In this document: positions 18,001-28,048 of the stretch, piece by piece
Position numbering within the stretch: position 1 is the first letter of the stretch
How the letters are laid out: each line of letters starts with the position of its first letter
Assembly (NCBI RefSeq): GCF_026157035.1
Contig: NZ_JANJZA010000001.1
Coordinates: 1,591,001-1,655,000 of the forward strand
Source of the DNA: Sphingomicrobium nitratireducens
GTDB lineage: Bacteria > Pseudomonadota > Alphaproteobacteria > Sphingomonadales > Sphingomonadaceae
Length of the DNA: 64,000 bases
Direction of reading: 5' to 3'
Notes under the pieces: generated by a model
Seen by the model: only the letters and a program-made list of their open reading frames with translations
The model's database searches: none
Told to the model about the DNA's origin: nothing
Position numbers and translations under genes: made by a program

Positions 18001-19467
18001 CTAGCTGGACAGCTTGGCCTTGAGAATCTCGTTGACGACCTGCGGATTGGCCTTGCCCTGCATCGCCTTCATCGTCTGTCCGACGAAGAAGCCGAACAGC
18101 GCTTCCTTGCCGGCCTTGAACTCGGCGACCTTGTCCGCATTGGCTGCGAGCACCTCGTCCACCTTCGCCTCGATCGCGCCGGTGTCGGAAGTCTGCTTCA
18201 TCCCCTTCTTCTCGACGATGTCGGCGGGCGAGCCGCCTTCGTCGAGATAGAGGTCGAACACTTCCTTGGCCTGGCCCTTCGAGATCTCGCCCTTGGCGAC
18301 CATGGCGAGGATTTCGGCCGACGCCTCGGGCGTGTTGCGCGGGTCGGCAAAGTCGACGTCCTTGGCGTTAAGAATGCCCGGCAGCACCGAGTTGACCCAG
18401 TTGGATGCGTCCTTGGCCTCCGCGCCCGTCGCGAGCAGCCGGTCGAACCAGGCCGCCGTCTCGACTTCCGCGGTCAGCACCGCGGCGTTGTAGGCCGAGA
18501 TGCCGAGATCCTCGTAGCGCTTGAGCTTGGCATCGGGCAGCTCGGGCAGCGAGGCGCGGCATTCCTCGAGGAACGCGTCGTCGAGCTCGAGCGGGAGCAG
18601 GTCCGGATCGGGGAAGTAGCGATAATCGTGAGCGTCTTCCTTCGAGCGCAGCGTGCGCGTCGTGCCCGTATTCGGGTCGAACAGGCGCGTTTCCTGGACG
18701 ATCGCCTCGCCATTCTCGATCGCTTCGACCTGGCGCTGCGCCTCGTACTCGATGACCTGCATCACGAAACGGACCGAATTGACGTTCTTGGTCTCGGTGC
18801 GCGTGCCGAATTCCTCGCCGGGTTTGCGCACGCTGACGTTGACGTCGGCGCGCATCGAGCCTTCTTCCATGTTGCCGTCGCACGAGCCGACGTAGCGCAG
18901 GATCGAGCGCAGCTTGCGGATATAGGCCCCGGCTTCGGCGGGTGAGCGCATGTCGGGCTTCGACACGATTTCCATCAGCGCGACGCCCGAGCGGTTGAGG
19001 TCGACATAGGACTTGGTCGGGTGCTGGTCGTGCATCAGCTTGCCCGCATCCTGCTCGACGTGGATGCGCTCGACCCCGATCGTCTTGGTCTTGTCCGGGT
19101 TCTTCTCGTCCGGGCTGACGGTGATTTCGCCCTCGCCCACCAGCGGGTGGTAGAGCTGCGAGATCTGGTAACCCTGCGGCAGGTCGGCGTAGAAATAATT
19201 CTTGCGGTCGAAGCGCGACCATTTGTTGATCTTGGCCTCGATCGCCATGCCGGTGCGCACCGCCTGGCGGATGCATTCGCGGTTGGGCACGGGCAGCATG
19301 CCGGGCATGGCGGCATCGACGAGGCTGACCTGCGTGTTGGGCTCGGCCCCGAACGCGGTCGCCGCGCCCGAGAAGAGCTTGGCCTTCGAGACGACCTGCG
19401 CATGGACTTCGAGGCCGATCACGACCTCATATTCGCCCTGTTCGCCTTGGATACGATAGTCGCTCAC
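18001..19467 (-). CDS. gatB: Aspartyl/glutamyl-tRNA amidotransferase subunit B
   Basis: Subunit of GatCAB, which converts Glu-tRNA-Gln (and Asp-tRNA-Asn) to the amide form; GatB is the kinase and tRNA-binding subunit. 488 aa, normal. Landmarks are [11 protein letters not shown] at the start, the GatB signature [13 protein letters not shown], and a C-terminal YqeY-like tail domain. The GTG start at 19467 overlaps the gatA stop (GTGA). Gene order gatC-gatA-gatB. Confidence 0.97.
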   Translation of the reverse strand: MSDYRIQGEQGEYEVVIGLEVHAQVVSKAKLFSGAATAFGAEPNTQVSLVDAAMPGMLPVPNRECIRQAVRTGMAIEAKINKWSRFDRKNYFYADLPQGYQISQLYHPLVGEGEITVSPDEKNPDKTKTIGVERIHVEQDAGKLMHDQHPTKSYVDLNRSGVALMEIVSKPDMRSPAEAGAYIRKLRSILRYVGSCDGNMEEGSMRADVNVSVRKPGEEFGTRTETKNVNSVRFVMQVIEYEAQRQVEAIENGEAIVQETRLFDPNTGTTRTLRSKEDAHDYRYFPDPDLLPLELDDAFLEECRASLPELPDAKLKRYEDLGISAYNAAVLTAEVETAAWFDRLLATGAEAKDASNWVNSVLPGILNAKDVDFADPRNTPEASAEILAMVAKGEISKGQAKEVFDLYLDEGGSPADIVEKKGMKQTSDTGAIEAKVDEVLAANADKVAEFKAGKEALFGFFVGQTMKAMQGKANPQVVNEILKAKLSS

Positions 19468-20942
19468 CACCACTTCTCCGGCATATCGATCTTCGGCGCG
19501 CGCTCTTCGATCGCGAGCCCCGCGTTGAGCACCGTCTGCTCGTCCATTTCCTTGCCGATGAGGTGCAGCCCCAGTGGGAGCCCCGCATCGTCGAGCCCGC
19601 CAGGCACGCTCATCGCGGGAAGGCCCGCCAGCGACGCGGGCACCGCGAACACGTCGTTCAGATACATGGCCAGCGGATCGCTCATCTTCTCGCCCAGCCC
19701 GAACGCCGCGCTCGGCGCGGTCGGGGTGAGGATCAGGTCGCACGTCTCGAACGCCTTGCGGAAATCCTCCTTGATCAGCGCGCGCACCTTCTGCGCCTTG
19801 GTGAAATAGGCGTCATAGAAGCCCGCCGAGAGCACGTAGGTGCCGATCATGATGCGGCGCTTGACCTCGGCGCCGAACCCGTCGGCGCGGGTCGCCTTGT
19901 ACATGTCGTGGAGCCCACCGCCCTCGACCATTTCGCGCAGCCCGTACCGCACGCCGTCATAGCGCGCGAGGTTGGACGAGGCTTCGGCCGGCGCGATGAT
20001 GTAGTAGGTCGGCAGCGCATACTTGGTGTGCGGCAGGCTGATCTCGACCGGCTCGGCGCCCGCATCGCGCAGCCACTCGAGCCCCTGGTCCCACAATTTC
20101 TGGATTTCGCCCGGCACGCCGTCGATCCGATATTCCTTGGGAACACCGACCCGCTTGCCCTTGAGATCGCTCGATAATCCCGCTTCCCAGTCGGGAATGG
20201 GCGCGTCGATCGAGGTCGAATCCTTGGGATCGAAGCCGGCCATCGCGCCGAGCATGATCGCGCAGTCGCGCACCGTTTTCGCCATCGGCCCCGCCTGGTC
20301 GAGCGAGGAGGCGAAGGAGACGATGCCCCAGCGCGAGCAGCGCCCGTAGGTCGGCTTGATCCCGCAAATGCCGGTAAAGGCGGCGGGCTGGCGGATCGAG
20401 CCGCCCGTGTCGGTGCCCGTCGCGCCCGGCGCGATCCCGGCGGCGACCGCGGCGGCCGACCCGCCCGAACTTCCGCCCGGGGTCAGCGCGGCGTTGCTGC
20501 CCTCGCGACGCCAGGGCGAAATGACGTTGCCGTGCGCGCAGGTCTCGTTCGACGAGCCCATCGCGAACTCGTCCATGTTGAGTTTGCCCAGCATGCCCGC
20601 GCCCGCGGCCTTCAAGTTGCCCGACACGGTGCTCTCGTAAGGCGGCTTGAAGTTGGCGAGCATCTTCGAGCCCGCGCTGGTCAGCACGCCTTCGGTCGCG
20701 AACAGGTCCTTCATCCCGATCGGGATGCCCGACAACGGCTTCAGGTCGCCCGACGCCTTGGCCGCATCGGCCGCCCTGGCAGCCTCGAGCGCCAGTTCGG
20801 GCGTCTTTTCGACATACGCATTGAGCCTGTCGGACGCGGCCACGGCCTCGTTGAAGCCTTCCGCGATCTCGACCGCGGTGAATTCGCCGCTGCGGAAACC
20901 GTCGCGCAGTTCGGCGATCGTCTTGTCAGTCAGCCCGCTCAC
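19464..20942 (-). CDS. gatA: Aspartyl/glutamyl-tRNA amidotransferase subunit A
   Basis: Glutaminase subunit of GatCAB that releases ammonia from glutamine; 492 aa. Amidase-signature residues are visible: Lys in GMKDLF, and the cis-Ser/Ser pair in the glycine/serine-rich [16 protein letters not shown]. The GTG start at 20942 overlaps the gatC TAG by one base (TAGTG); the open frame upstream of it is not conserved. Coupled to gatC and gatB. Confidence 0.97.
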   Translation of the reverse strand: MSGLTDKTIAELRDGFRSGEFTAVEIAEGFNEAVAASDRLNAYVEKTPELALEAARAADAAKASGDLKPLSGIPIGMKDLFATEGVLTSAGSKMLANFKPPYESTVSGNLKAAGAGMLGKLNMDEFAMGSSNETCAHGNVISPWRREGSNAALTPGGSSGGSAAAVAAGIAPGATGTDTGGSIRQPAAFTGICGIKPTYGRCSRWGIVSFASSLDQAGPMAKTVRDCAIMLGAMAGFDPKDSTSIDAPIPDWEAGLSSDLKGKRVGVPKEYRIDGVPGEIQKLWDQGLEWLRDAGAEPVEISLPHTKYALPTYYIIAPAEASSNLARYDGVRYGLREMVEGGGLHDMYKATRADGFGAEVKRRIMIGTYVLSAGFYDAYFTKAQKVRALIKEDFRKAFETCDLILTPTAPSAAFGLGEKMSDPLAMYLNDVFAVPASLAGLPAMSVPGGLDDAGLPLGLHLIGKEMDEQTVLNAGLAIEERAPKIDMPEKWW

Positions 20943-21229
20943 TATTCGATCACCTTCGGGACGGCGAAGAAGCCGTGCTCGGCGTCGGGCGCGTTGGACA
21001 GGACCGCGTCGCGGCAATTGCCGTCGGTGACCTCGTCTTCGCGCAGGCGCATCGCCATGTCGACCACGGTCGCCAGCGGCTCGACCCCGTCGGTATCGAC
21101 TTCGCCGAGCTGTTCGACCCAGCCCAAAATATTGTTGAGTTCTGGAAGCAGTTTCGCAGCTTCCTCGTCGCTCATCGCGATCCGTGCGAGATTCGCGATG
21201 TGGCGCACATCATCTAGGGTAACGGACAT
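20942..21229 (-). CDS. gatC: Aspartyl/glutamyl-tRNA amidotransferase subunit C
   Basis: Small stabilising subunit of GatCAB; 95 aa. Family pattern: [20 protein letters not shown] at the start, [11 protein letters not shown] in the middle, and a C-terminal FFAVPKVIE-type tail that packs on GatA. First gene of the gatCAB operon, divergent from the DUF3089 gene with 78 bases between starts, which must hold both promoters. Confidence 0.96.
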   Translation of the reverse strand: MSVTLDDVRHIANLARIAMSDEEAAKLLPELNNILGWVEQLGEVDTDGVEPLATVVDMAMRLREDEVTDGNCRDAVLSNAPDAEHGFFAVPKVIE

Positions 21230-21307
21230 GGCAGCGCGGCTAGCAGGGCGCGCCCTCGCCTTCAAGCGCGTTGCTTGGGGCAGAGGCCTCGGCTAACGCG
21301 CCATCCC

Positions 21308-22432
21308 ATGTGCGCACGCCGTTTCCTGATCCTCGTCGCGATCCTCACCTTCATGGTCGTCGCCGGCGCCTTCGCCATCTTCCAGTTCGGCGACCGCGTG
21401 TTGGCGGACATGACCAAGCCCACGGTGCCTTTTGAGGAACCCGCCCCCGAGCCGGAAGGCCGCTACGAGAAGGCCGATGCGTGGCTGGCGCGACCCGACG
21501 TGCGCCCCTCGCCCGCCGAATGGCGCCCCCGCTCACCCGATGGCGAAATGCCCCCGCCCGCGACCCTCGCCCCGCGCGGCGCGGCGCTCTTCTACGTGCA
21601 CCCGACCACCTATCTCGAGCGCGACCGCTGGAACGCGGCGATGCGTCCGGGCGGCGAGGCCGAGGCCCGCGCGACCTTGTTCGTGAAAAGCCAGGCGAGC
21701 GCCTTCAACGCCGTCGCCGACATCTACGCGCCGCGCTATCGCCAGGCCGCGTTCGGCGCCTTCCTCGTCGACGGCGAGGATGCCGCACGCGCCACCGATG
21801 TGGCCTATCGCGATGTCGCCGAAGCGTTCGACGCCTTCCTCGCCGCCGAGCCCGAGCGTCCGATCATCCTCGCCGGACACAGCCAGGGCTCGCTTCACCT
21901 GCTGCGCCTGCTCGACGAGCGCGGCGACGCGCTCAAGGACCGCATCGTTGTCGCCTACATCGTCGGCTGGCCGGTCGACGCGGTCGCCGACCTTCCCGCC
22001 ACTGGCCTCTCTGTCTGCCGTTCGAGAAACCAGGTCGGCTGCCTGATGAGCTGGCAGAGCTTTGCCGAACCCGCCAACCCCAACCTCGTCGTCAACGCGT
22101 GGGCGGGCGAGAAGGGGCTGGCAGGCGGGACGCGCCAGCGCGCCAACATGGTCTGCACCAACCCGCTGACCGGCGGCGCGGAAGGTAGCGCCCCGCCGTC
22201 CGCCAATCCGGGACTCCTGCTCCCCGAGGACGGGCTCGGCGATGCGCGGCTCGCCCCCGGCATGGTCGGCGCGCGCTGCCACGACGGCTTCCTGCTCCTG
22301 TCGGGCGAGATCCCCGACCTCGGCCGCTACGTGCTGCCGGGCAACAATTACCACGTCTACGACTACGCGCTCTTCTGGCAGGCTGTGCGCGCGGACGTGC
22401 AAGGAAGGATGGCGGCATGGACCAGCCGCTGA
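21308..22432 (+). CDS. DUF3089 family alpha/beta-hydrolase, membrane-anchored
   Basis: 374 aa from ATG 21308. An N-terminal hydrophobic helix (about residues 5-25) acts as signal or anchor, so the body is periplasmic. The central domain has the nucleophile elbow GHSQGS and YVHPTTYL, both typical of DUF3089 lipase/esterase-like proteins; the C-terminal [11 protein letters not shown] probably holds the catalytic His. Substrate unknown. Its 3' end overlaps the ruvX start by 16 bases, so the two are coupled. Confidence 0.8.
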   Translation: MCARRFLILVAILTFMVVAGAFAIFQFGDRVLADMTKPTVPFEEPAPEPEGRYEKADAWLARPDVRPSPAEWRPRSPDGEMPPPATLAPRGAALFYVHPTTYLERDRWNAAMRPGGEAEARATLFVKSQASAFNAVADIYAPRYRQAAFGAFLVDGEDAARATDVAYRDVAEAFDAFLAAEPERPIILAGHSQGSLHLLRLLDERGDALKDRIVVAYIVGWPVDAVADLPATGLSVCRSRNQVGCLMSWQSFAEPANPNLVVNAWAGEKGLAGGTRQRANMVCTNPLTGGAEGSAPPSANPGLLLPEDGLGDARLAPGMVGARCHDGFLLLSGEIPDLGRYVLPGNNYHVYDYALFWQAVRADVQGRMAAWTSR

Positions 22433-22908
22433 TCACTTCGAGCGCGCCCGAATTCGCCGCCGCGCTGCCCGGCGGCAAGCTGGCCGGGCTCGACGTCGGC
22501 ACGAAGACAATCGGGCTCGCCATCTGCGACAGCGAATGGACCTTCGCGGGTCCCGTCGAGACGCTCAGGCGCGCCAAGTTCACCCGCGACCTCGAAGGGC
22601 TGCGCGCCTTCGTCGAGAAACAGGGTGTCGCGGGCCTCGTCATCGGCCTGCCGCTCAACCTCGACGGCACCGATTCCCCGCGCACCCAGTCGGTCCGCGC
22701 CTTCGCGCGCAACTTGCGCCCGCTCGGCCTGCCCATCCTGATGTGGGACGAGCGCTGGTCGACCATGGCGGTCGAGCGCGCGATGGTCGAAGCCGACGTC
22801 AGCCGCGCTCGCCGCGCGGAAAAGGTGGACGCGCTCGCCGCGCAACATATCCTGCAGGGCGCTATCGACGCGCTCGTCCAGTGCGACGATCAACAGGAGG
22901 ACGACTGA
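22417..22908 (+). CDS. ruvX: Putative Holliday junction resolvase RuvX (YqgF)
   Basis: RNase H-fold nuclease-like protein implicated in pre-16S rRNA 5' end maturation and recombination; 163 aa, slightly long for the family. Motifs are [15 protein letters not shown] (first catalytic Asp), [10 protein letters not shown] and MWDERWST (second acidic site). The stop overlaps the pyrB start (TGATG), and it overlaps the DUF3089 gene upstream, giving a three-gene operon. Confidence 0.93.
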   Translation: MDQPLITSSAPEFAAALPGGKLAGLDVGTKTIGLAICDSEWTFAGPVETLRRAKFTRDLEGLRAFVEKQGVAGLVIGLPLNLDGTDSPRTQSVRAFARNLRPLGLPILMWDERWSTMAVERAMVEADVSRARRAEKVDALAAQHILQGAIDALVQCDDQQEDD

Positions 22909-23801
22909 TGGACCTGATTTCGGTCGACGATCTATCCGACCCGCTGCTCGAGGAGCTGCTCCGCCGCGCGGGCCACTGGGCGACGCACGAGCCCGACGCC
23001 GCCACGCGCCACCTGACCGGCCGCCAGGTCGTCACCGCCTTCTTCGAACATTCGACCCGGACGCTGATGAGTTTCGAGATCGCCGCGCGCCGCCTCGGCG
23101 GGTCGGTCACGCGCCTGCCGGTCGAGATGAGCTCGGTGGCCAAGGGCGAGACCCTGCGCGACACCGCGCTCACCCTCGACGCGATGGCTCCCGACGCCTT
23201 CGTCATCCGCCATCCCGAGCCGGGCGCCGCGCGCGAGGTCGCCGGGTGGATGGCGACCCCCGTCATCAATGCTGGCGACGGCGCTGGCGAGCATCCCAGC
23301 CAGGGGCTGCTCGACGTCGCCACCATCCGCCGCCATGTCGGCCATATCGAGGGTCTCGTGGTCGCCATTTGCGGCGACATCCGCCACAGCCGCGTTGCCA
23401 ATTCGACCGCGAAACTGCTCACCCGCCTGGGCGCCGAAGTCCGCCTTGCGGGCCCCGCCAGGCTGATGCCCGAGGGACATGACGGCCCCGACGGCATCGA
23501 CGAGGCGATCGGCGGCGCCGATGTCGTGATGATGCTGCGCGTCCAGCGCGAGCGCCTGTCCGAAGACCTGGGCGACGCGCCGGGCGAATATCTCGCCCGC
23601 TACGGTCTGACTGGCGAGCGCCTTAGCCTCGCCAAGCCTGACGCCAAGGTGATGCATCCCGGTCCGATGAATCGCGGGGTGGAGATCGAGGACGCCGTTG
23701 CCGACGGCGAACGGTCGCTCATCCGCGCCCAGGTCGCGATGGGCGTTGCCACGCGCATGGCAATCCTCGAGATGGTCACCGGTGAGGCGCGCGCGCGATA
23801 G
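22908..23801 (+). CDS. pyrB: Aspartate carbamoyltransferase catalytic subunit
   Basis: Catalyses carbamoyl phosphate + aspartate to carbamoyl aspartate in pyrimidine synthesis; 297 aa. Carbamoyl-phosphate-binding STRT lies in FFEHSTRTLMSFE. Other landmarks are VINAGDGAGEHPSQGLLD and HPGPMNRGVE near the C-terminus. AGGAGG sits about 10 bases before ATG 22908. Last gene of the DUF3089-ruvX-pyrB operon, followed by a hairpin; no pyrC follows, unlike the pyrB-pyrC order common in related bacteria. Confidence 0.96.
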   Translation: MDLISVDDLSDPLLEELLRRAGHWATHEPDAATRHLTGRQVVTAFFEHSTRTLMSFEIAARRLGGSVTRLPVEMSSVAKGETLRDTALTLDAMAPDAFVIRHPEPGAAREVAGWMATPVINAGDGAGEHPSQGLLDVATIRRHVGHIEGLVVAICGDIRHSRVANSTAKLLTRLGAEVRLAGPARLMPEGHDGPDGIDEAIGGADVVMMLRVQRERLSEDLGDAPGEYLARYGLTGERLSLAKPDAKVMHPGPMNRGVEIEDAVADGERSLIRAQVAMGVATRMAILEMVTGEARAR

Positions 23802-23806
23802 GAAAA

Positions 23807-23832
23807 GGGCGCGGGAGTTTCCCCCCGCGCCC
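23807..23832 (+). terminator. Hairpin terminator after pyrB
   Basis: Nine-base inverted repeat GGGCGCGGG/CCCGCGCCC starting 6 bases after the pyrB stop. It is followed by a mixed T/C run (CTGTTCCT) rather than a long T-tract. It also lies between the convergent pyrB and SPOR genes and may serve both. Confidence 0.6.
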
Positions 23833-23854
23833 CTGTTCCTCCGGCAATGACGCC

Positions 23855-25315
23855 TTAGCGCGACGCCATGCTGATCGGCGCGTCGCCGTTCATCTTGCGA
23901 ACGAAGCAGGTGCCGCCCGAACGCTTCAGGTCCATGCAGAAGTCGCGGGCCTCGGCATCGCTGGTGAAGCCGTGCGCGGCAAGGCGGTAGACGGTCTTGC
24001 CGTCGACCGTGGCGCGCGCCGCCATCGGCGCATAGCCCTTGAGGCCGGAATGGTTTGCGACCGCGCGCTGCCAGCCGAGCGACAGGCTGCCGCGCTGCGA
24101 ATAGGCGCCGATCTGCACGACCGAACGACTGTTACCACCGGCACGCTTGGCTTCCTTGCGGATCGCCTTGGCCGACTGCGTCAGGCGCGTCGCGTCCGAC
24201 GACAGCGCCGGCTTGGGCGCTTCGACCGTCCTGGCAACTTCGCTCGCCGCCTTGGCGGCCATCGCGACCGGCGAAATGCTCGGCTTGGGCGCTTCCGCGA
24301 CCGCAGCGGGTGCGGGCGCAGGCGCGGTCTCCACGATCTCGGCGACTTCCTCGGCCTCGGTCAGGTCGACGTCGGTCACCGCGATCTCGTAGCTGGCGTG
24401 GCCACCCGCGAGCGTCGTGTTCGACACGCGGATCGGCTCGGGCGCCGGCGCCGGCATCGGCAGCGGTGCAGCCTCGGCGACCTTGGTTGCGACCGGCGCG
24501 GGCTGGAAACTGACCGGACCGGCAGCGGGCGCATCGGGCTGCTCGATCTGGGCGAACTGGTTGCCCGCATCTTCGGCGAGCGCGAGACGCACCGGCTGGC
24601 CCGGATCGACCGCGGCCGGCTGGATGCCGGTGATCGAGGCGATCTTGTGCGAGGGATGCTCCGCCTTCGCGAGCTGCATCCAGCCCTGAAGGCGCGCATC
24701 GAGCTGGAAGGCCGGAACGTCCTGCGAAGCGATCAGGCGGGCGGCCTGCCAGTCGCCGCCCAGAGCATGGGCGAGCGCGAGATTCTGGCGAACGCGGCCG
24801 TCCGCCCCCGGGCGGCGCGCCGCCTCGTCGAGCAGGGCGATCGCCTGTTGCGTATGACCCGCCAGTGCAAGCGCGAGACCGCGATCTGCCGGATCGAGCA
24901 TGTCGCGTGCCCCGTTGAGCATCATCGCGGCACCTTCGCTGCGGCCCTGGGCGATCAGCACCAGCGCGCGCTTGAGCGCGACCTGCGGCTGCACCGGTAC
25001 GAGGCGCAGCGAATCGCGATAGGCCGCATCCGCCGAAGCGAAGCGACCGGCCGCGAAATAGGCATTGCCGAGCAGCGCGCGGAAACCCGCATCGTTGGGG
25101 CTGTTGCCGACGGCACGCTCGGCGAACTCGATCGCCGTGGCGGTATCGCCGTTGATCAGCGCGGCCTGTGCGCGCGTCGCGACGCCGATATTCTTCTCGT
25201 CGACCTTGCCGCCGAAAATCGACGCGCTGCGGGTGTCGCCGCCGCCGGCACAGGCCGTCAGGGCCCCGGCCAGGGCGATCGCGCTGATGGCGCTTCCCAG
25301 ATGGCGTTTGAACAT
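23855..25315 (-). CDS. TPR-repeat lipoprotein with C-terminal SPOR domain
   Basis: 486 aa. Lipoprotein signal with lipobox LTACAGGG; tetratricopeptide-like helical repeats about residues 45-200 (AERAVGNSPNDAGFRALLG and similar); an Ala/Pro-rich linker (about 235-380); and a C-terminal SPOR domain (SVVQIGAYSQRGS to the end) that binds denuded septal peptidoglycan. Likely an envelope protein recruited to the division site. Nearest upstream gene on the same strand is the RHH-like protein (44-base gap), so it may be co-transcribed with the ParA pair. Confidence 0.82.
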   Translation of the reverse strand: MFKRHLGSAISAIALAGALTACAGGGDTRSASIFGGKVDEKNIGVATRAQAALINGDTATAIEFAERAVGNSPNDAGFRALLGNAYFAAGRFASADAAYRDSLRLVPVQPQVALKRALVLIAQGRSEGAAMMLNGARDMLDPADRGLALALAGHTQQAIALLDEAARRPGADGRVRQNLALAHALGGDWQAARLIASQDVPAFQLDARLQGWMQLAKAEHPSHKIASITGIQPAAVDPGQPVRLALAEDAGNQFAQIEQPDAPAAGPVSFQPAPVATKVAEAAPLPMPAPAPEPIRVSNTTLAGGHASYEIAVTDVDLTEAEEVAEIVETAPAPAPAAVAEAPKPSISPVAMAAKAASEVARTVEAPKPALSSDATRLTQSAKAIRKEAKRAGGNSRSVVQIGAYSQRGSLSLGWQRAVANHSGLKGYAPMAARATVDGKTVYRLAAHGFTSDAEARDFCMDLKRSGGTCFVRKMNGDAPISMASR

Positions 25316-25359
25316 ATCCCGTTCCCCTTCCTCAGTCCCCTCATTGGCGCCTGCTTCCC

Positions 25360-26190
25360 TCAGGCGCGTTTTTTCGCCTCCGGTGCCTTCTCGGCGAGCT
25401 GGTCGAGTTCGGGCATGGACTCGAGCAGCGCATCGAGCGCTTCGGTGACAAATTTCTGGGCCGACTGGCCGCTCACGGCACAGGCCAGGCGCAGTTTCAG
25501 ATGGCGCTGCTTGTCGAGGCGCAGTGTGAACGCCGCCTTGCCCTTGGCACCAGGCGCCGAACGCGGCGTCGCGGCGCGCCGCGACGCGGGCGCGGCCGGT
25601 TTCGGCGCGGCAGCCGCGATCGGCGTGACGGTGGCGACCGGTTCGCTCGGCTCGACGAGCGTCGGTTCGGGCAGCTGAACCTCCTCCTCGTCCTCGGCCG
25701 TCGGCTCGGGCAGTGCCATCATCTTCTTGGGAGCGATATCGGCGACGGTGCGCTTGAGCGGCACGTCGTCTCCGGCCTCGGAGTCGTGACGGCCCATGCC
25801 GAGATCGATCTTGACCTCGTCGCTGTCGTCGTAGAGCTCGGCCGTATCGTCGTAGATGTCGGCGCTGTCGTCATGCTCGTCGCCTTCGGCGATCCCGAAG
25901 CGTTCCTCGATCTCGGCATGCTGGTCGTGGACCGGCGATGCGGGCGTCAGGCCCGACAGCGGGTTGCGCTTGGGCGCGCTTTCGATTTCCTCGCCGAACG
26001 CGTCGTGGCCCTCGTCGACCGGCTCGCCCTCGTGGGGCTTGGGCGGATCGAAGCCCATGTCGTTCCAGCCGAGGTCGTCGAGCCCTGCGCCCATCTGGCC
26101 GAAGCCCTGGGGACGCATGGCGGGACGCGCGGCACCCTTGCGGGCGAGCAGCCCGGAAGAAAGCGATGCGAATGCCTTGGGTTCGCTCAT
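25360..26190 (-). CDS. Acidic protein with C-terminal ribbon-helix-helix-like segment, putative ParA partner
   Basis: 276 aa. Residues 1-130 are acidic and low-complexity (DDSADIYDDTAELYDDSDE), then a Pro/Ala linker. The last 60 residues (AFTLRLDKQRHLKLRLA...SAQKFVTEALDALLES) fit a short beta strand plus two helices, as in ribbon-helix-helix DNA-binding partners of ParA. It lies 15 bases downstream of the ParA gene, so the pair is an operon. No parS-like repeats were recognised. The partner role is inference from context; the fold call is by eye. Confidence 0.6.
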   Translation of the reverse strand: MSEPKAFASLSSGLLARKGAARPAMRPQGFGQMGAGLDDLGWNDMGFDPPKPHEGEPVDEGHDAFGEEIESAPKRNPLSGLTPASPVHDQHAEIEERFGIAEGDEHDDSADIYDDTAELYDDSDEVKIDLGMGRHDSEAGDDVPLKRTVADIAPKKMMALPEPTAEDEEEVQLPEPTLVEPSEPVATVTPIAAAAPKPAAPASRRAATPRSAPGAKGKAAFTLRLDKQRHLKLRLACAVSGQSAQKFVTEALDALLESMPELDQLAEKAPEAKKRA

Positions 26191-26205
26191 GGTGGGTGAG
26201 CCTCC

Positions 26206-26919
26206 TTACTGGCCGACCACGCGGCGGCCGAAGCCACCGACGGGACGCGGAGTGATCGCGGGCGCCGCGTTGGGCGCGGCGAACACGGTGCGACGGAAAT
26301 TCTTCTCGAGACGGTCGGAGATGTAGCCCCACAGCTCGGTGATTTCCGCGGCCGAACGGCCTTCGGGGTCCACTTCCATGACCGTGCGGCCGTCGATCAT
26401 CGAGGCCGCGAAATCGGTGCGGTGGTGGATGGTGACCGGGGCGACGGTGCCGTGCTGCGAGAGCGCGACCGCCGCTTCGTAGGTGATCTTCGCCTTGGGC
26501 GTCGCCGCGTTGACGACGAAGATGAGCGGCTTGCCGGCGCGGTCGCACAGGTCGACCGTGGCGCCAACGGCGCGAAGGTCGTGCGGCGACGGACGCGTCG
26601 GAATGACGATCAGTTCGGCCACCGCGATGACCGATTGGATCGCCATGGTGATGGCGGGCGGCGTATCGATGACCGCGAGCTTGAAGCCCTGCTGGCGCAG
26701 CACTTCGAGGTCGGAGGCGAGCCTCGCCACCGTAGTCTGCGCGAAGGCGGGCATTTCGTCTTCACGCTCGTTCCACCAGTCCGCGAGGCTTCCCTGCGGG
26801 TCGATATCGATCAGGCAGACCGGACCGGCCCCGGCCCGCTGCGCCTGCACCGCCAGATGACCGGACAGGGTCGTCTTGCCGGACCCGCCTTTCTGCGATG
26901 CCATTGCCAGAACGCGCAT
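26206..26919 (-). CDS. ParA-family ATPase
   Basis: 237-aa Walker-type ATPase with the deviant Walker A KGGSGKTT (residues 10-17, signature Lys10), Walker A' IDIDPQGS and the switch DTPPAITM. Such proteins position plasmids, chromosomes or protein clusters. It lacks the N-terminal HTH of large plasmid ParA (type Ib-like size) and has no ParB next to it; the adjacent RHH-like gene is the presumed partner. ATG 26919 follows GAGGGGAAG. Its resemblance to orphan ParAs that position cytoplasmic protein clusters is family knowledge; the cargo here is unknown. Confidence 0.88.
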   Translation of the reverse strand: MRVLAMASQKGGSGKTTLSGHLAVQAQRAGAGPVCLIDIDPQGSLADWWNEREDEMPAFAQTTVARLASDLEVLRQQGFKLAVIDTPPAITMAIQSVIAVAELIVIPTRPSPHDLRAVGATVDLCDRAGKPLIFVVNAATPKAKITYEAAVALSQHGTVAPVTIHHRTDFAASMIDGRTVMEVDPEGRSAAEITELWGYISDRLEKNFRRTVFAAPNAAPAITPRPVGGFGRRVVGQ

Positions 26920-27076
26920 TATCTTCCCCTCGCCGAATGGACGTTTGAGTTCGCATGCCACCTGACACCCAAGCGCCTAAAATCTGGTTAACGCCGACAC
27001 GACTTTGATCCGGCTTTGAGCGGGGCGCGGTGCGCGCTAAGGTTGGAGAAAGGTAGTTTCGACTAGGAACGCTCGT

Positions 27077-28048
27077 ATGCGTCACATCTTTACCATGGGC
27101 ACGGCCGCGCTTGCGCTGGTCATGGCCGCCCCCGCAGCCGCGACCGGCGTCAAGCAGGGCATCGATGCCTGGACATCGGGCAATTTCGCGCAGGCCGTGT
27201 CGATCTGGCGCCCGCTCGCCGAGAAGGGCGACGCCGACGCCCGCTTCAATCTCGGCCAGGCCTACCGCCTCGGACGCGGGGTCGAGACCGACCTCGGCGA
27301 AGCGCAGCGCCTGTTCGAGGCGGCGGCCCGCGACGGGCACCTCGACGCGCAGGCCGTGCTGGGGCTGATGCTGTTCAACAATGGCGACCGCCAGGCCGCG
27401 CTGCGCTGGCTGGGGCGCGCCGCCCGGCGCGGCGAGCCGCGCGCGCTCCTCGTCTACGGCACCGCGCTCTACAATGGCGAGGACGTGCCGCGCGACGTCG
27501 TGCGCGCCTACGCCTATGTCAGCCGCGCCGCCGCGCAGGGCCTCGCCCCCGCCAAGACCACGCTTGCCGAGATGGACAAGCTGCTGCCGCTCGAGACGCG
27601 CAAGGCGGGGGTCGATCTCGCGCGCGATCTCGTCGCCGACGCGCTCGGCAAGGACGAGGTCGACGAGGCGCCGACCAAGGTGGCCGAGGCGGCGAAACCG
27701 AAGCCCGCGCCGCCGTCTCCCGCGCCCAGGGCGACGCCCGCCCCGGCACCGAAACCCGCTCCCGCTTCCAAGCCGGCCCCGAAGCCGGCCCCTGCCCCCA
27801 GTCCTGCCCCCGCCGCGGTCACCGGCTGGAAGATCCAGCTCGGCGCCTTCTCGCAGCGCACGTCCGCGGAAGGGCTCTATGCCAAGGTCAAGGGCAATGC
27901 GGCGCTATCGGGAACCCGCATGATCCTCGAGCCGGCGGGCAAGGTCACGCGCCTCCAGGTCGGCCCGTTCGCGGACCGAGCCGCCGCCGCGCGCGCCTGC
28001 GCGGCGATGGAAAAGGCCGGACAGGCCTGTTTCCCGGTCGCGCCCTAG
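27077..28048 (+). CDS. Sel1-repeat protein with C-terminal SPOR domain
   Basis: 323 aa. Signal peptide (ALALVMAAPAAAT); Sel1-like helical repeats about residues 28-170 (ADARFNLGQAYRLGRGVETD, EPRALLVYGTALYNGEDVPRD); a proline/alanine/lysine linker (about 210-250); and a C-terminal SPOR domain beginning GWKIQLGAFSQRTSAEG. Probably periplasmic, recruited to septal peptidoglycan. Divergent from the ParA gene with 157 bases between starts. Its stop shares CTAG with the convergent serB stop. Confidence 0.85.
   Translation: MRHIFTMGTAALALVMAAPAAATGVKQGIDAWTSGNFAQAVSIWRPLAEKGDADARFNLGQAYRLGRGVETDLGEAQRLFEAAARDGHLDAQAVLGLMLFNNGDRQAALRWLGRAARRGEPRALLVYGTALYNGEDVPRDVVRAYAYVSRAAAQGLAPAKTTLAEMDKLLPLETRKAGVDLARDLVADALGKDEVDEAPTKVAEAAKPKPAPPSPAPRATPAPAPKPAPASKPAPKPAPAPSPAPAAVTGWKIQLGAFSQRTSAEGLYAKVKGNAALSGTRMILEPAGKVTRLQVGPFADRAAAARACAAMEKAGQACFPVAP

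Noticed and set aside
26975-27000. GTTAAC and TTAA fragments as CtrA boxes upstream of the ParA and Sel1-SPOR genes
   Set aside because: The paired TTAA-N7-TTAA spacing of a CtrA site is not present.
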